From contig CAMFKK010000006.1 of NCBI GenBank assembly GCA_945957225.1, forward strand, positions 1-28,006: DNA of 28,006 nt, written 5' to 3'. Under the pieces are notes generated by a model, which made no database searches, had not been told where the DNA came from, and worked only from the letters and a program-made list of their open reading frames with translations. Positions within the stretch are counted from its first letter, which is position 1. The number at the start of each line of letters is the position of its first letter. The stretch comes from an uncultured Sphingobacteriia bacterium (GTDB lineage Bacteria; Bacteroidota; Bacteroidia; Chitinophagales; Chitinophagaceae). Both the position numbers and the translations under genes were made by a program. Below are positions 6,848 through 14,126 of this stretch, in pieces.

Positions 6848-8134
6848 ATGAAAATCCTTTTCTTTTTACTATTGACTTGCCTTCTTGGATGGCTACAACC
6901 CATTCAAGCGCAGGGTATTTTGTTTAGTCAAAGTCACGAGAATGGTGTTTATCATAGTGGTGATAGAGCAAGGGTGGTGCTATCTATCAAGGACAAATCA
7001 ACACAGGTTGTGACACTCAAGCTTCAACACAATTTTAGCAGCTACACAACAGAACAAAAAAATTATCATGGCGACTCCTTGGTGGTGTTTGATCAAATTG
7101 TGAGTGAGCCAATCACCCTTGTTTGGGAAGCCAGAACCAACAATGATTCTGGATGGATGGGATTAATTGTCAACCCCGAATCTTATCAGCCAGGAACAAA
7201 AAGACCAACAGATTTGGAATCTTTTTGGAACAAGCAGAAAAAAGATTTACGTGCTCTGCCCATACTGTTGATTTCAAAACCGGCACCCAATACTGATCCT
7301 GCCTATCAATGCTTTGATCTAGAAATCAATTGCACATCGCCCAAGCCGGTACGAGGCTATTTTGCTATGCCAACCAATGCTGCAAAAAAATCACTACCTA
7401 TTGTCATTAATTTTCATGCAGCAGGCGTTGCTGGAGACTGGTGTAGGTCAAAACCAGAAATCGCTTTGCGATATGCGCGTATGGGAAAAGGCGCATTGGT
7501 ATTTGACTTAAATGCGCATGGCATGTTGAATGGTCAATCACAAGCTTATTACGATAGTCTTGATCAAGGAGAACTCAATCGCTACGCACAAATAGGCATC
7601 ACCAATAAAAATGAATCCTATTTCTTAGGCATGTATCAACGCTTGCTTAGAACCATTGATTATTTAACCAGTTTACCCGAGTGGGATGGTAAAAGAATCT
7701 TGGTTATTGGAGAGAGCCAAGGTGGCGGTCAATCTTTAGTGGCTGCTGGGCTTGACAAGCGGGTTACTGCAGCCGTAGTTACAGTGCCAGCCATGTGTGA
7801 TTGGGGCGGTACCTTGGTGGGTAGAAAAGGCTCCTGGCCCTATTTGTTTGAAACCAAGATAGACCGAACAGTCTTAGAAGCCAACCTGCCTTATTTTGAC
7901 GCCGCTCATTTGCTCAAAGGATCAACAGCCACCATTGTAGCAGAAATAGGATTGATAGACCAAACCTGCCCCTCTTCTGCCTTGTATGCAGCGCTTAATC
8001 AAACCAAGGGCAAGAATATTATTGTAACTGCTCCTTATAGAGCCCACCATTTTACGCAAACTGCCTATAGGCAAATTTGGGAGACGCAAGTGAATAAAGT
8101 GAAGCAGGATTTTATAGTGGACTATTTGAAGTAA
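6848..8134 (+). CDS. Acetylxylan esterase/cephalosporin-C deacetylase-like (CE7) esterase
   Basis: A 428-residue secreted alpha/beta hydrolase. Residues 1-22 are a signal peptide ending IQAQ. An N-terminal beta-rich region (about 25-110) precedes the catalytic domain (about 115-428). The nucleophile elbow is GESQGGGQ with Ser290; the acid is probably Asp371 in IDQTCP and the base His400 or His401 in YRAHHF. CE7 enzymes normally show DxxCPP and GHE at these places, so both are slightly divergent but functional-looking. The role would be removal of acetyl groups from plant or algal oligosaccharides in the periplasm. It forms a two-gene unit with the DUF2264 gene. Esterase assignment is secure; the substrate is not. 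Confidence 0.85.
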   Translation: MKILFFLLLTCLLGWLQPIQAQGILFSQSHENGVYHSGDRARVVLSIKDKSTQVVTLKLQHNFSSYTTEQKNYHGDSLVVFDQIVSEPITLVWEARTNNDSGWMGLIVNPESYQPGTKRPTDLESFWNKQKKDLRALPILLISKPAPNTDPAYQCFDLEINCTSPKPVRGYFAMPTNAAKKSLPIVINFHAAGVAGDWCRSKPEIALRYARMGKGALVFDLNAHGMLNGQSQAYYDSLDQGELNRYAQIGITNKNESYFLGMYQRLLRTIDYLTSLPEWDGKRILVIGESQGGGQSLVAAGLDKRVTAAVVTVPAMCDWGGTLVGRKGSWPYLFETKIDRTVLEANLPYFDAAHLLKGSTATIVAEIGLIDQTCPSSALYAALNQTKGKNIIVTAPYRAHHFTQTAYRQIWETQVNKVKQDFIVDYLK

Positions 8135-8187
8135 ACCAAGATCCATTATAAGGATTAGCTGTTGTTATCATTAATTTAATATTAACA

Positions 8188-8221
8188 ATTTGGGTATAGC
8201 CCGCTGATTACTAGCCCAAAT
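8188..8221 (+). promoter_or_regulatory. Hairpin that includes a start codon
   Basis: ATTTGGG (8188-8194) pairs perfectly with CCCAAAT (8215-8221), and the inner TAG/CTA can add three pairs. The right arm contains the first two bases of the ATG at 8220. If that ATG is used, the hairpin would mask it. Confidence 0.35.
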
Positions 8222-8699
8222 GCTTTATTCAAATTGGAATCATCTTTGGTTTAGACTAGCATATTTACAAAAATGGTATATTACATCATTGAAAAAACCA
8301 ATCGTCATAGCATTATTACTTTTATTTGCGGCATCCAATCTATTGATGCCATATGCAAACTTTGATGATACCCGATCCCTACAAATTGTTTATAATACTT
8401 GTTTGGCTAGCGATGCAGACATGAATGTAATGGAGTTTGTGGGGGAAAAATTATTGGGTTTGGGTTTTGAAGGCGATGAAGAAGACGAAGTAGAGATTCC
8501 CGTAAAATCATCTACTCCTATCAATACAGGATCAGTGATACAAATTCATAGTGGGGTCATGTACCAACAACCCCAGTTTGTATATACAGCTCTGGCAATT
8601 CCTGTAGTTATAACAATAATCCCTTTGAAAAACGCAGGTGTTCCATCTGTTGAATTTCATCCTGCTATATTTCATCCTCCAACAATAGCGGCTGCATAA
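8220..8699 (+). CDS. Small secreted or membrane-anchored protein of unknown function
   Basis: A 159-residue frame from the ATG at 8220. Residues 24-46 (LKKPIVIALLLLFAASNLLMPYA) form a normal signal peptide, and codon 24 is TTG (8289-8291), so a TTG start giving 136 residues is plausible; the first 23 residues look unlike a signal N-region. The mature part has an acidic patch (GDEEDEVEIP) and a C-terminal tail FHPAIFHPPTIAAA. Small secreted proteins with an HPP-type tail are common beside TonB receptors and metal-efflux genes in Bacteroidota, and this gene precedes a PepSY-like and a TonB receptor gene. I cannot place it in a named family. Confidence 0.65.
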   Translation: MLYSNWNHLWFRLAYLQKWYITSLKKPIVIALLLLFAASNLLMPYANFDDTRSLQIVYNTCLASDADMNVMEFVGEKLLGLGFEGDEEDEVEIPVKSSTPINTGSVIQIHSGVMYQQPQFVYTALAIPVVITIIPLKNAGVPSVEFHPAIFHPPTIAAA

Positions 8700-8710
8700 T
8701 TCACTATTTT

Positions 8711-8728
8711 CTGCTTTCAACAAAGCAG
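8711..8728 (+). terminator. Short hairpin after the small secreted-protein gene
   Basis: CTGCTTT-CAAC-AAAGCAG, a perfect 7-bp stem with a 4-nt loop, 11 nt past the stop codon. It is followed by an AT-rich stretch but no clean T run, so it may be a weak terminator or an mRNA-stabilising hairpin. Confidence 0.4.
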
Positions 8729-8766
8729 CTATTATTCTATTTTATATATCGATTAAAAAATATTAT

Positions 8767-9189
8767 ATGAAACGTATTTTCATAATGCTAATGTTATGTA
8801 TTGGCTTGATAAGTATTACAAACGCTCAAAAAAACAAGGTAACTCCAGCTGCTGAAAAAGCATTCATGCAAAAATTCCCAACCGCTAAAGAAGTAAAATG
8901 GGAAAAGGAAGGCAAGGATGAATATGAAGCCAGTTTTGTAATGGACGGTAAAAAAGGCTCCGCTAATTTTTCTGGGAAAGGCGATTGGATGGAAACTGAA
9001 ATGGCCATTCCACAAGCTAAAGTACCAAAATCAGTTTTGGATGGTTTTAATAAAGCGTTTGCTGGCGCAACCATTAAAGAAGTATATAAGATTGAGTCTA
9101 AAGAAGGCAGGAACTATTTTGAAATTGAATATAGTTTAAAAGGTAAAAACAAAGAAACCAAAATAGATGTATCAGGAAAAATAATGTAA
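8767..9189 (+). CDS. Secreted PepSY-like protein
   Basis: A 140-residue protein with a signal peptide (MKRIFIMLMLCIGLISITNAQ). The mature part has the pattern of the Bacteroidota PepSY-like (formerly DUF2874) family: AAEKAFMQKFPTAKEVKWEK, then YEASFVMDGKKGSANFSGKG, then SVLDGFNKAFAGATIKEVYK and a closing beta segment. These small periplasmic proteins are common beside TonB receptors and two-component systems; their molecular role is not settled. It is 88 nt upstream of the TonB receptor, separated from it by a long RNA hairpin. Confidence 0.85.
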   Translation: MKRIFIMLMLCIGLISITNAQKNKVTPAAEKAFMQKFPTAKEVKWEKEGKDEYEASFVMDGKKGSANFSGKGDWMETEMAIPQAKVPKSVLDGFNKAFAGATIKEVYKIESKEGRNYFEIEYSLKGKNKETKIDVSGKIM

Positions 9190-9197
9190 ATACACCC

Positions 9198-9260
9198 ACT
9201 ACCGATTATACAGTCAACTATGCCTATTTTTTATTTAGGCGGGGCTGTATAATTGGTAGT
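9198..9260 (+). promoter_or_regulatory. Long composite hairpin upstream of the TonB receptor gene
   Basis: ACTACCGATTATACAG (9198-9213) pairs with CTGTATAATTGGTAGT (9245-9260) over 16 positions with a single G-U pair. Inside lies a second hairpin, GCCTA (9222-9226) with TAGGC (9236-9240). It starts 9 nt after the PepSY stop and ends 17 nt before the receptor ATG. It could attenuate transcription, protect one side of a processed mRNA, or be a mobile palindrome. Confidence 0.75.
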
Positions 9261-9277
9261 ATTTAAAATAATTTTCA

Positions 9278-11446
9278 ATGAAAATTTTAATATTAAATAT
9301 ATTGTTCTTTGCAAGCATTGTTGCGAATGCACAAACCATTAAGGGCACTATAAAAGATGCAGCTACTGGTAAAGGAATAGGAGGAGCATCTATTGTAAAT
9401 GTTACAACTAAAAAAGGCGTACAGGCCGATTCATTGGGAAACTTTGTGATGAATGGTTCTGGTAAATTGCAACTTAAATTTTCTGCTACTGGATATGCCA
9501 ATTTAGATACCCTGATGATTGCTAGTACAGATATCAATCATCAAATTTCATTGATGGCTGCAGCAGAAGAGTTAGATGAAGTGGTCATTGTATCATCTTC
9601 CAGAACTAATTCACGGATTGAAGATTTACCAACCAAGGTAGAAGTATTGGGTTCAGAAGAAGTGCATGAGGAAAATGGGATTAAACCGGGCAATATTGCC
9701 AGCTTATTGGGAGATATCGCAGGTATTCAAATTCAGCAAACCAATGCCGCAACTGGAAATGCCGATATGCGCATACAGGGATTACAAGGAAAATACACGC
9801 AAATTCTTAGAGATGGAATGCCCTTATTTGGTGGTTATTCTGGGAGTTTTAGCATTCTGCAAATACCTCCATTAGACTTGCAACAAATTGAATTGGTAAA
9901 AGGTGCGGCTTCTACATTATATGGCGGTGGCGCTATTGCAGGCATGTTGAATTTAATTTCTAAAAAACCCAAACTAGGCAAACCAGAAGCAAGTCTTACC
10001 TTGAACCGGTCTACCTTATTAGAAAATAATGCCAATTTATTTTTCTCAGGACGAAACAAAAAAACAGGCTATACATTTTTTGCCGGTGGAACATGGCAAG
10101 ATCCTGTAGATGTAAATAATGATGGTTTCTCCGATGTCCCATCTGTTAAGTCGGTGTTTATCCATCCCCGATTCTTTTTGTATGGCTCGGAAACCTCAAC
10201 TGTGGTGTTGGGTTATACCTTGAATTATGAAGACAGGAATGGTGGTGATATGCAAGCTTTGAATAAATTGTCTAACGCTTCCAAAGCATTTTTTATTCAG
10301 AATAAAAGTTGGCGCAACACGGCTGATATTGTGTGGGAGAAAAAGCTAAAAGGAAATGCTTTACTTAGTACCAAAGCAAGCACCAGTTTTTTTAGTAGAG
10401 ATGTGTTAACCAATAGTTTTGGGATGGGTGGAAAGCAACTGATCTGGTATACTGAAATGGCCTACTCTAATAAAACCGAGCATCACAACTATGTGATGGG
10501 GATTAATTTCAATGGTGACCAATTCACCAAAAAACTACCGGATAGCACTTTATTGCAAAATGAAAAGAATAATACAATTGGTTTTTTTGCTCAAGACGAC
10601 TGGAAATTCCATCCTAATTTCACCTTACAATCGGGCTTACGTGTAGACGTACACAATAATTATGGTACATTTTTTTTACCTAGGTTATCGCTCATGTACA
10701 AAGCCAATCAAAAAATAACCATGCGTATTGGTGGAGGACTTGGCTACAAAACTCCCACCTTGTTCAATTCGGAGATAGATGAAAGACAATACAAATATAT
10801 TGCGGGCTATAAATTGGGTACAACGGCCGAGAAATCCTATGGAGCAAACTTTGATGTGAACTATAAAACAAATCTAGATGGTTGGAGCCTTACATTTAAT
10901 CAGACATTTTTCTATAATAGAATTGACAAGCCAATCTTATTAGAAACATTGCCAACCGTGTTGCCAACTCCAGTCTATATGTTTATGAATCAAACGCAAC
11001 CATTAGAGACAACAGGTTTTGAAACTTATATTGCTGCCCACAAAAATGCGTTAGAGTTGTATTTGGGATATGTATATACCAATGCTAAAAGAAAATACAA
11101 TCCTGCTCAACCAAATTTACCCTTAATTGCTCGGAATAAATTGGCCACAGTAATTGCTTATGAGTTTAGTAAAAAATTCAGGGCTGGCGTAGAAGCAGCA
11201 TATACAGATAAGCAGTATTTAGATAATGGCCAAACCACCACTCCCTATGTTTTTGCTGCTCTAATGATGCGTTATAATATTGGTAAAACCTCTATTGTAT
11301 TGAACTGCGAAAATTTATTCGACTATAGACAGAATAAAAATAATCAAGTAGTTTTTCCTCCACTCAATAATCCAAGCTTCCCAGAAATTTGGGCGCCATT
11401 GGATGGCAGGGTGGTAAATATGTCTGTATTTTTTAAATTGTATTAA
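9278..11446 (+). CDS. TonB-dependent outer-membrane receptor with carboxypeptidase-like regulatory domain
   Basis: A 722-residue outer-membrane active transporter. Order: signal peptide 1-19; carboxypeptidase-regulatory-like Ig domain about 20-92 (KGTIKDAATGKGIGGASIVN); TonB-box-like ELDEVVIV at about 98-105; plug about 115-225 (RIQGLQGKYTQILRDGMPLF, then LQQIELVKGAASTLYGGGAI); then a 22-strand-type barrel to the C-terminal aromatic strand MSVFFKLY. Its size fits siderophore, haem, cobalamin or metal receptors rather than the larger SusC polysaccharide receptors, and no SusD gene follows. The next genes (a YncE-like propeller and a secreted phosphoesterase, 29 and 18 nt gaps) form an operon with it. 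The substrate is unknown; iron or another metal complex is a reasonable guess only. Confidence 0.92.
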   Translation: MKILILNILFFASIVANAQTIKGTIKDAATGKGIGGASIVNVTTKKGVQADSLGNFVMNGSGKLQLKFSATGYANLDTLMIASTDINHQISLMAAAEELDEVVIVSSSRTNSRIEDLPTKVEVLGSEEVHEENGIKPGNIASLLGDIAGIQIQQTNAATGNADMRIQGLQGKYTQILRDGMPLFGGYSGSFSILQIPPLDLQQIELVKGAASTLYGGGAIAGMLNLISKKPKLGKPEASLTLNRSTLLENNANLFFSGRNKKTGYTFFAGGTWQDPVDVNNDGFSDVPSVKSVFIHPRFFLYGSETSTVVLGYTLNYEDRNGGDMQALNKLSNASKAFFIQNKSWRNTADIVWEKKLKGNALLSTKASTSFFSRDVLTNSFGMGGKQLIWYTEMAYSNKTEHHNYVMGINFNGDQFTKKLPDSTLLQNEKNNTIGFFAQDDWKFHPNFTLQSGLRVDVHNNYGTFFLPRLSLMYKANQKITMRIGGGLGYKTPTLFNSEIDERQYKYIAGYKLGTTAEKSYGANFDVNYKTNLDGWSLTFNQTFFYNRIDKPILLETLPTVLPTPVYMFMNQTQPLETTGFETYIAAHKNALELYLGYVYTNAKRKYNPAQPNLPLIARNKLATVIAYEFSKKFRAGVEAAYTDKQYLDNGQTTTPYVFAALMMRYNIGKTSIVLNCENLFDYRQNKNNQVVFPPLNNPSFPEIWAPLDGRVVNMSVFFKLY

Positions 11447-11475
11447 CCAACCAACTTCATTTCAAACTTTATCAA

Positions 11476-12498
11476 ATGAAAAAAATGATCCTTCCTATTT
11501 GCCTACTATTGGTAGCATTTACTACCCATATTTCTGCGCAATCAGGTTACCAACTAGTAAAAACATTTCATATTGCCAGTATGGGTGGATGGGATTATCC
11601 ATCTGTAGATGCTAACTCCAATAAATTGTACTTATCTCACGGAGGGCAAGTCAATATTTTAGATAAAACAACCGGAGACAGTATTGGAGTGATCTCAAAT
11701 ACCACAGGGGTGCACGGCATAGCTTTTGTACCCTCTTTGGGAAAGGGATATACCAGTAATGGTAGAACCAATAATGTTACTGTATTTGATTTAAAAACAG
11801 GGAATACTATTGGAACTGTTTCAGTAGGCAAGAACCCAGACTGGATTATGTATGATACATTCTCCAAAAAAATTATAACCAGCAATCATAGCGGAGGAGA
11901 TCTTTCATTAATAGATGTACATACTGATCAAGTAGTGGCAACCATTGCAGTGGGCGGTACCAAATTGGAAACAGTGGTAAGTGATGAAGCGGGTAAATTA
12001 TTTGTGAACTTAGAAGATAAAAATCAAATTGCTGAAGTTGATATTGCAAAAAGCGCTGTAACCAATATTTGGGAATTAGCACCATCAGAATCTCCAACTG
12101 GTTTAGCAATAGATATCAAAACCAAACGTCTCTTTTCTACCTGCGAAAAAACCTTGGTGGTCATGGATGCAACTAATGGAAAGATAGTAGCTACGGTACC
12201 AATTGGAGAAGGTTGCGATGGAGCTGCATTTGATCCAGCTACAAAATTAATTTTCACTTCTAATGGATCTGGTACTGTTTCAATTGTGAAAGAAGTTTCA
12301 GCTAATGAATATAAATTGGTTGAAACTGTAGTAACTAAAAAGGGAGCACGAACTATTTCATTGGATACTAAGACACATATGATTTATTTGCCCACTGCCG
12401 ATTACGAACCTTTACCTGCGGATGCACCAAAAGGTACAAGGGCTAAAATGATTACGGGATCATTTCAGGTAATGGTTTTAGCTCCAAGTAAGAAATAA
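11476..12498 (+). CDS. YncE-like secreted beta-propeller protein
   Basis: A 340-residue protein with a signal peptide (about 1-21, ending ISAQ). The rest consists of repeating blades of about 42 residues, for example DLKTGNTIGTVSVGKNPDWIMYD, DVHTDQVVATIAVGGTK and DATNGKIVATVPIGEGCDG, the pattern of YVTN/YncE seven-blade propellers. No enzyme motif is seen. E. coli YncE is a periplasmic propeller induced under iron limitation, and here the gene is downstream of a TonB receptor, so a role in handling the imported compound in the periplasm is plausible but not shown. Confidence 0.85.
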   Translation: MKKMILPICLLLVAFTTHISAQSGYQLVKTFHIASMGGWDYPSVDANSNKLYLSHGGQVNILDKTTGDSIGVISNTTGVHGIAFVPSLGKGYTSNGRTNNVTVFDLKTGNTIGTVSVGKNPDWIMYDTFSKKIITSNHSGGDLSLIDVHTDQVVATIAVGGTKLETVVSDEAGKLFVNLEDKNQIAEVDIAKSAVTNIWELAPSESPTGLAIDIKTKRLFSTCEKTLVVMDATNGKIVATVPIGEGCDGAAFDPATKLIFTSNGSGTVSIVKEVSANEYKLVETVVTKKGARTISLDTKTHMIYLPTADYEPLPADAPKGTRAKMITGSFQVMVLAPSKK

Positions 12499-12516
12499 GA
12501 TAAAAAATTGCAGGTC

Positions 12517-13659
12517 ATGAAATTTTTTAAAGCAGTCCTTAAGTTGCAACTGATAATTTTATTTTTAGCTAGTGCAGTTGTTGTTCATGCACAATCCAAT
12601 GATAGTATCATTCATTTTGTTTTTACTTCTGATGTGCATTTTGGTTTACAGAAAGAGCATTTTAGAAATAATGAAAAAGTTTCTGCACTTGAAGTAAATA
12701 AAGCATTGGTGCAAGCCATGAATCAGTTGCCTGTTGCGCAGTTTCCTGACGATAAGGGGGTTCAGCAAAATAGACTGGTCAAGGGAATTGATGCATTAAT
12801 CATTACAGGAGATATTGCCAATAGAATGGAAGGGGGAATTCAATCTGCCACGGAATCATGGAAGCAGTTTAAAACTATTTTTATTGATTCTTTACACTTA
12901 AAAAACCAATATGGATCTAAAACTGATTTATGGGTGATGCCAGGTAATCATGATATGAGTAATGCAATTGGTTTTCACAGACCCATGATCCCCAAAAAAG
13001 ATCCAGGATCAATGATTGGTATTTACAACTTAATGTTTCCAGATCAACCCATTCATCATTTTGATAGTTCTATACATAGGATTCATTATTCAAAAGATCT
13101 AAATGGCATCCATTTTATATTTTTAAGCTTATTTCCTGATTCTGCAGAACGGGTATGGATGGAAAAGGATTTGAAAAAAGTTAAAACTGAAACACCTGTT
13201 TTATTATTTGCACATTCGATACCAGATGTTGAGCCTCGTTTTTTTGAAAATCCAAACGGTATTCATGATATAAATGAGGAAGACAAATTTGAAAATTTGG
13301 TTCCTGAACGCTACAAAGATGGTAAAGATGTAAAGGGGCAAACTATTCTAGAGCAGAATGGTTTTGTTGATTTTTTAAAAAAACATGCTAATATAAAGGT
13401 TTACTTTCATGGGCATGAAAACTTCACAGAATATTATCAATATAAGGGTCCAGAAAATAATATCAATCTTACTTGCATTAGAACGGATAGTCCAATGAAA
13501 GGTAGGTTTTCATCTAAGGATGAAACCCTACTAGCATTTGAATTGGTGTCAATAAATACAAATTTAAATATGCTTACAGTAAGAGAAATCTTATGGAACT
13601 CAAATAAAAACGGCAAAAATTTTAATTGGGGTAAAAGCATGAATATCTCATTGAGATAA
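12517..13659 (+). CDS. Secreted calcineurin-like metallophosphoesterase
   Basis: A 380-residue protein; the ATG at 12517 is preferred over a TTG three codons upstream. The signal peptide covers about residues 1-26 (ending VVVHAQ). The dimetal phosphoesterase motifs appear in order: TSDVHFG, then TGDIANRMEGG, then MPGNHDMSN, then FAHSIPD, then YFHGHEN. These give the Asp, Asn and His ligands for two metal ions. It would hydrolyse a phosphoester in the periplasm; the substrate is unknown. It is the last gene of the TonB receptor operon (18 nt after the propeller gene), and a receptor, propeller and phosphatase together suggest uptake of a phosphorylated or phosphate-bearing compound. Base composition is visibly more AT-rich than in the upstream operons. 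Confidence 0.88.
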   Translation: MKFFKAVLKLQLIILFLASAVVVHAQSNDSIIHFVFTSDVHFGLQKEHFRNNEKVSALEVNKALVQAMNQLPVAQFPDDKGVQQNRLVKGIDALIITGDIANRMEGGIQSATESWKQFKTIFIDSLHLKNQYGSKTDLWVMPGNHDMSNAIGFHRPMIPKKDPGSMIGIYNLMFPDQPIHHFDSSIHRIHYSKDLNGIHFIFLSLFPDSAERVWMEKDLKKVKTETPVLLFAHSIPDVEPRFFENPNGIHDINEEDKFENLVPERYKDGKDVKGQTILEQNGFVDFLKKHANIKVYFHGHENFTEYYQYKGPENNINLTCIRTDSPMKGRFSSKDETLLAFELVSINTNLNMLTVREILWNSNKNGKNFNWGKSMNISLR

Positions 13660-13677
13660 GATTTATTGAATGCAAAG

Positions 13678-13717
13678 GGAAATTTGATTTTGATAGGTAG
13701 CTATAAATTTCCATTTT
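13678..13717 (+). terminator. Possible terminator of the receptor operon
   Basis: GGAAATTT (13678-13685) pairs with AAATTTCC (13705-13712), followed by ATTTTT. The 19-nt loop and AT-rich stem make it weak. Confidence 0.35.
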
Positions 13718-13770
13718 TCATTGTAATCTTCTCAAAGTACCCAATATCTTAGTCTCACATCATTCAAATA

Positions 13771-13807
13771 AAAAAGCCGCAACCATCTGCAAGAGTTGCG
13801 GCTTTTT
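13771..13807 (-). terminator. Strong bidirectional intrinsic terminator of the tRNA-like RNA
   Basis: AAAAAGCCGCAAC (13771-13783) and GTTGCGGCTTTTT (13795-13807) form a perfect 13-bp stem. Read on the minus strand it begins five nt after the discriminator base of the tRNA-like RNA and ends in a T run; on the plus strand it also ends in T and can stop the receptor operon. Confidence 0.92.
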
Positions 13808-13811
13808 AAAG

Positions 13812-13979
13812 CTGTAGGGGGAGGGATCGAACCTCCACGAAGTAGTTAGCTATAGCACAAAGTTCAGTGGTCGACCCTGGTCGTCCCGATAAATCGGGAC
13901 GGCTCTATGCTACGTTTGTCCTATGATCTTCACCCCCGAGACAAGAGGGCATGTCTGCCAAAAGTTTCATCACCCCACA
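13812..13979 (-). ncRNA. tRNA-like RNA (anticodon GUC) with 96-nt variable region
   Basis: A 168-nt minus-strand RNA folds as a full cloverleaf. Acceptor stem: UGUGGGG (13979-13973) with CCCUACA (13819-13813), one G-U pair, discriminator G at 13812, no encoded CCA. Then U8, G9. D arm: AUG/CAU with a 14-nt loop containing GG and closing A. Anticodon arm: CCCUC/GGGGG with 7-nt loop UUGUCUC, U33 present, anticodon GUC (13942-13940). T arm: GGAGG/CCUCC with loop UUCGAUC. A15 can pair with U48. Between anticodon and T arms are 96 nt (13932-13837) instead of 4-24; they fold as UGAAG/CUUCG, AUAG/CUAU and ACAAA/UUUGU, topped by a 9-bp hairpin. G73, G2:C71, GUC and C38 agree with aspartate identity, but U37 is odd. 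Promoter and terminator flank it. A reduced tmRNA is the main alternative. Confidence 0.72.
13882..13901 (-). repeat. 9-bp hairpin at the tip of the variable region
   Basis: CGTCCCGAT-AA-ATCGGGACG is a near-perfect palindrome with a 2-nt spacer. Its core matches the terminator hairpin at 4710-4736, so it may derive from a spread of terminator-like palindromes in this genome. Confidence 0.8.
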
Positions 13980-14010
13980 GTATATAAGATCTTTCCCTTG
14001 GTTGGGAAGA

Positions 14011-14043
14011 CAAATATACAACCGTTCATCACAATTTTGCAAA
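14011..14043 (-). promoter_or_regulatory. Promoter of the tRNA-like RNA
   Basis: Minus-strand TTTG (14043-14040), 21-nt spacer, TATATTTG (14018-14011): both Bacteroidota promoter elements match. Transcription would start near 14005, leaving a leader of about 25 nt before the cloverleaf, as in a precursor cut by RNase P. Confidence 0.75.
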
Positions 14044-14126
14044 CATTTTAAAGAAAATTTAAAAAGTATAGAAAATGTTCAAAAAATTGCCATATATTAT
14101 AGATAATATTCAAAAAAAGCTGATTT

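Noticed and set aside
8220..8699. HYC_CC_PP family assignment for the small secreted protein
   Set aside because: The FHPPT tail and context are similar, but the HYC and CC motifs that define that family are absent.
13837..13932. Group I or II intron in a tRNA gene
   Set aside because: The insert is only 96 nt, lies in the variable region and not in the anticodon loop, and shows no intron core elements.
13812..14043. A canonical full-length tmRNA (ssrA)
   Set aside because: The mature RNA would be about 168 nt instead of about 350-400, does not begin GGGGCUG, lacks the GGCUCCA-type 3' end and has a complete anticodon arm.
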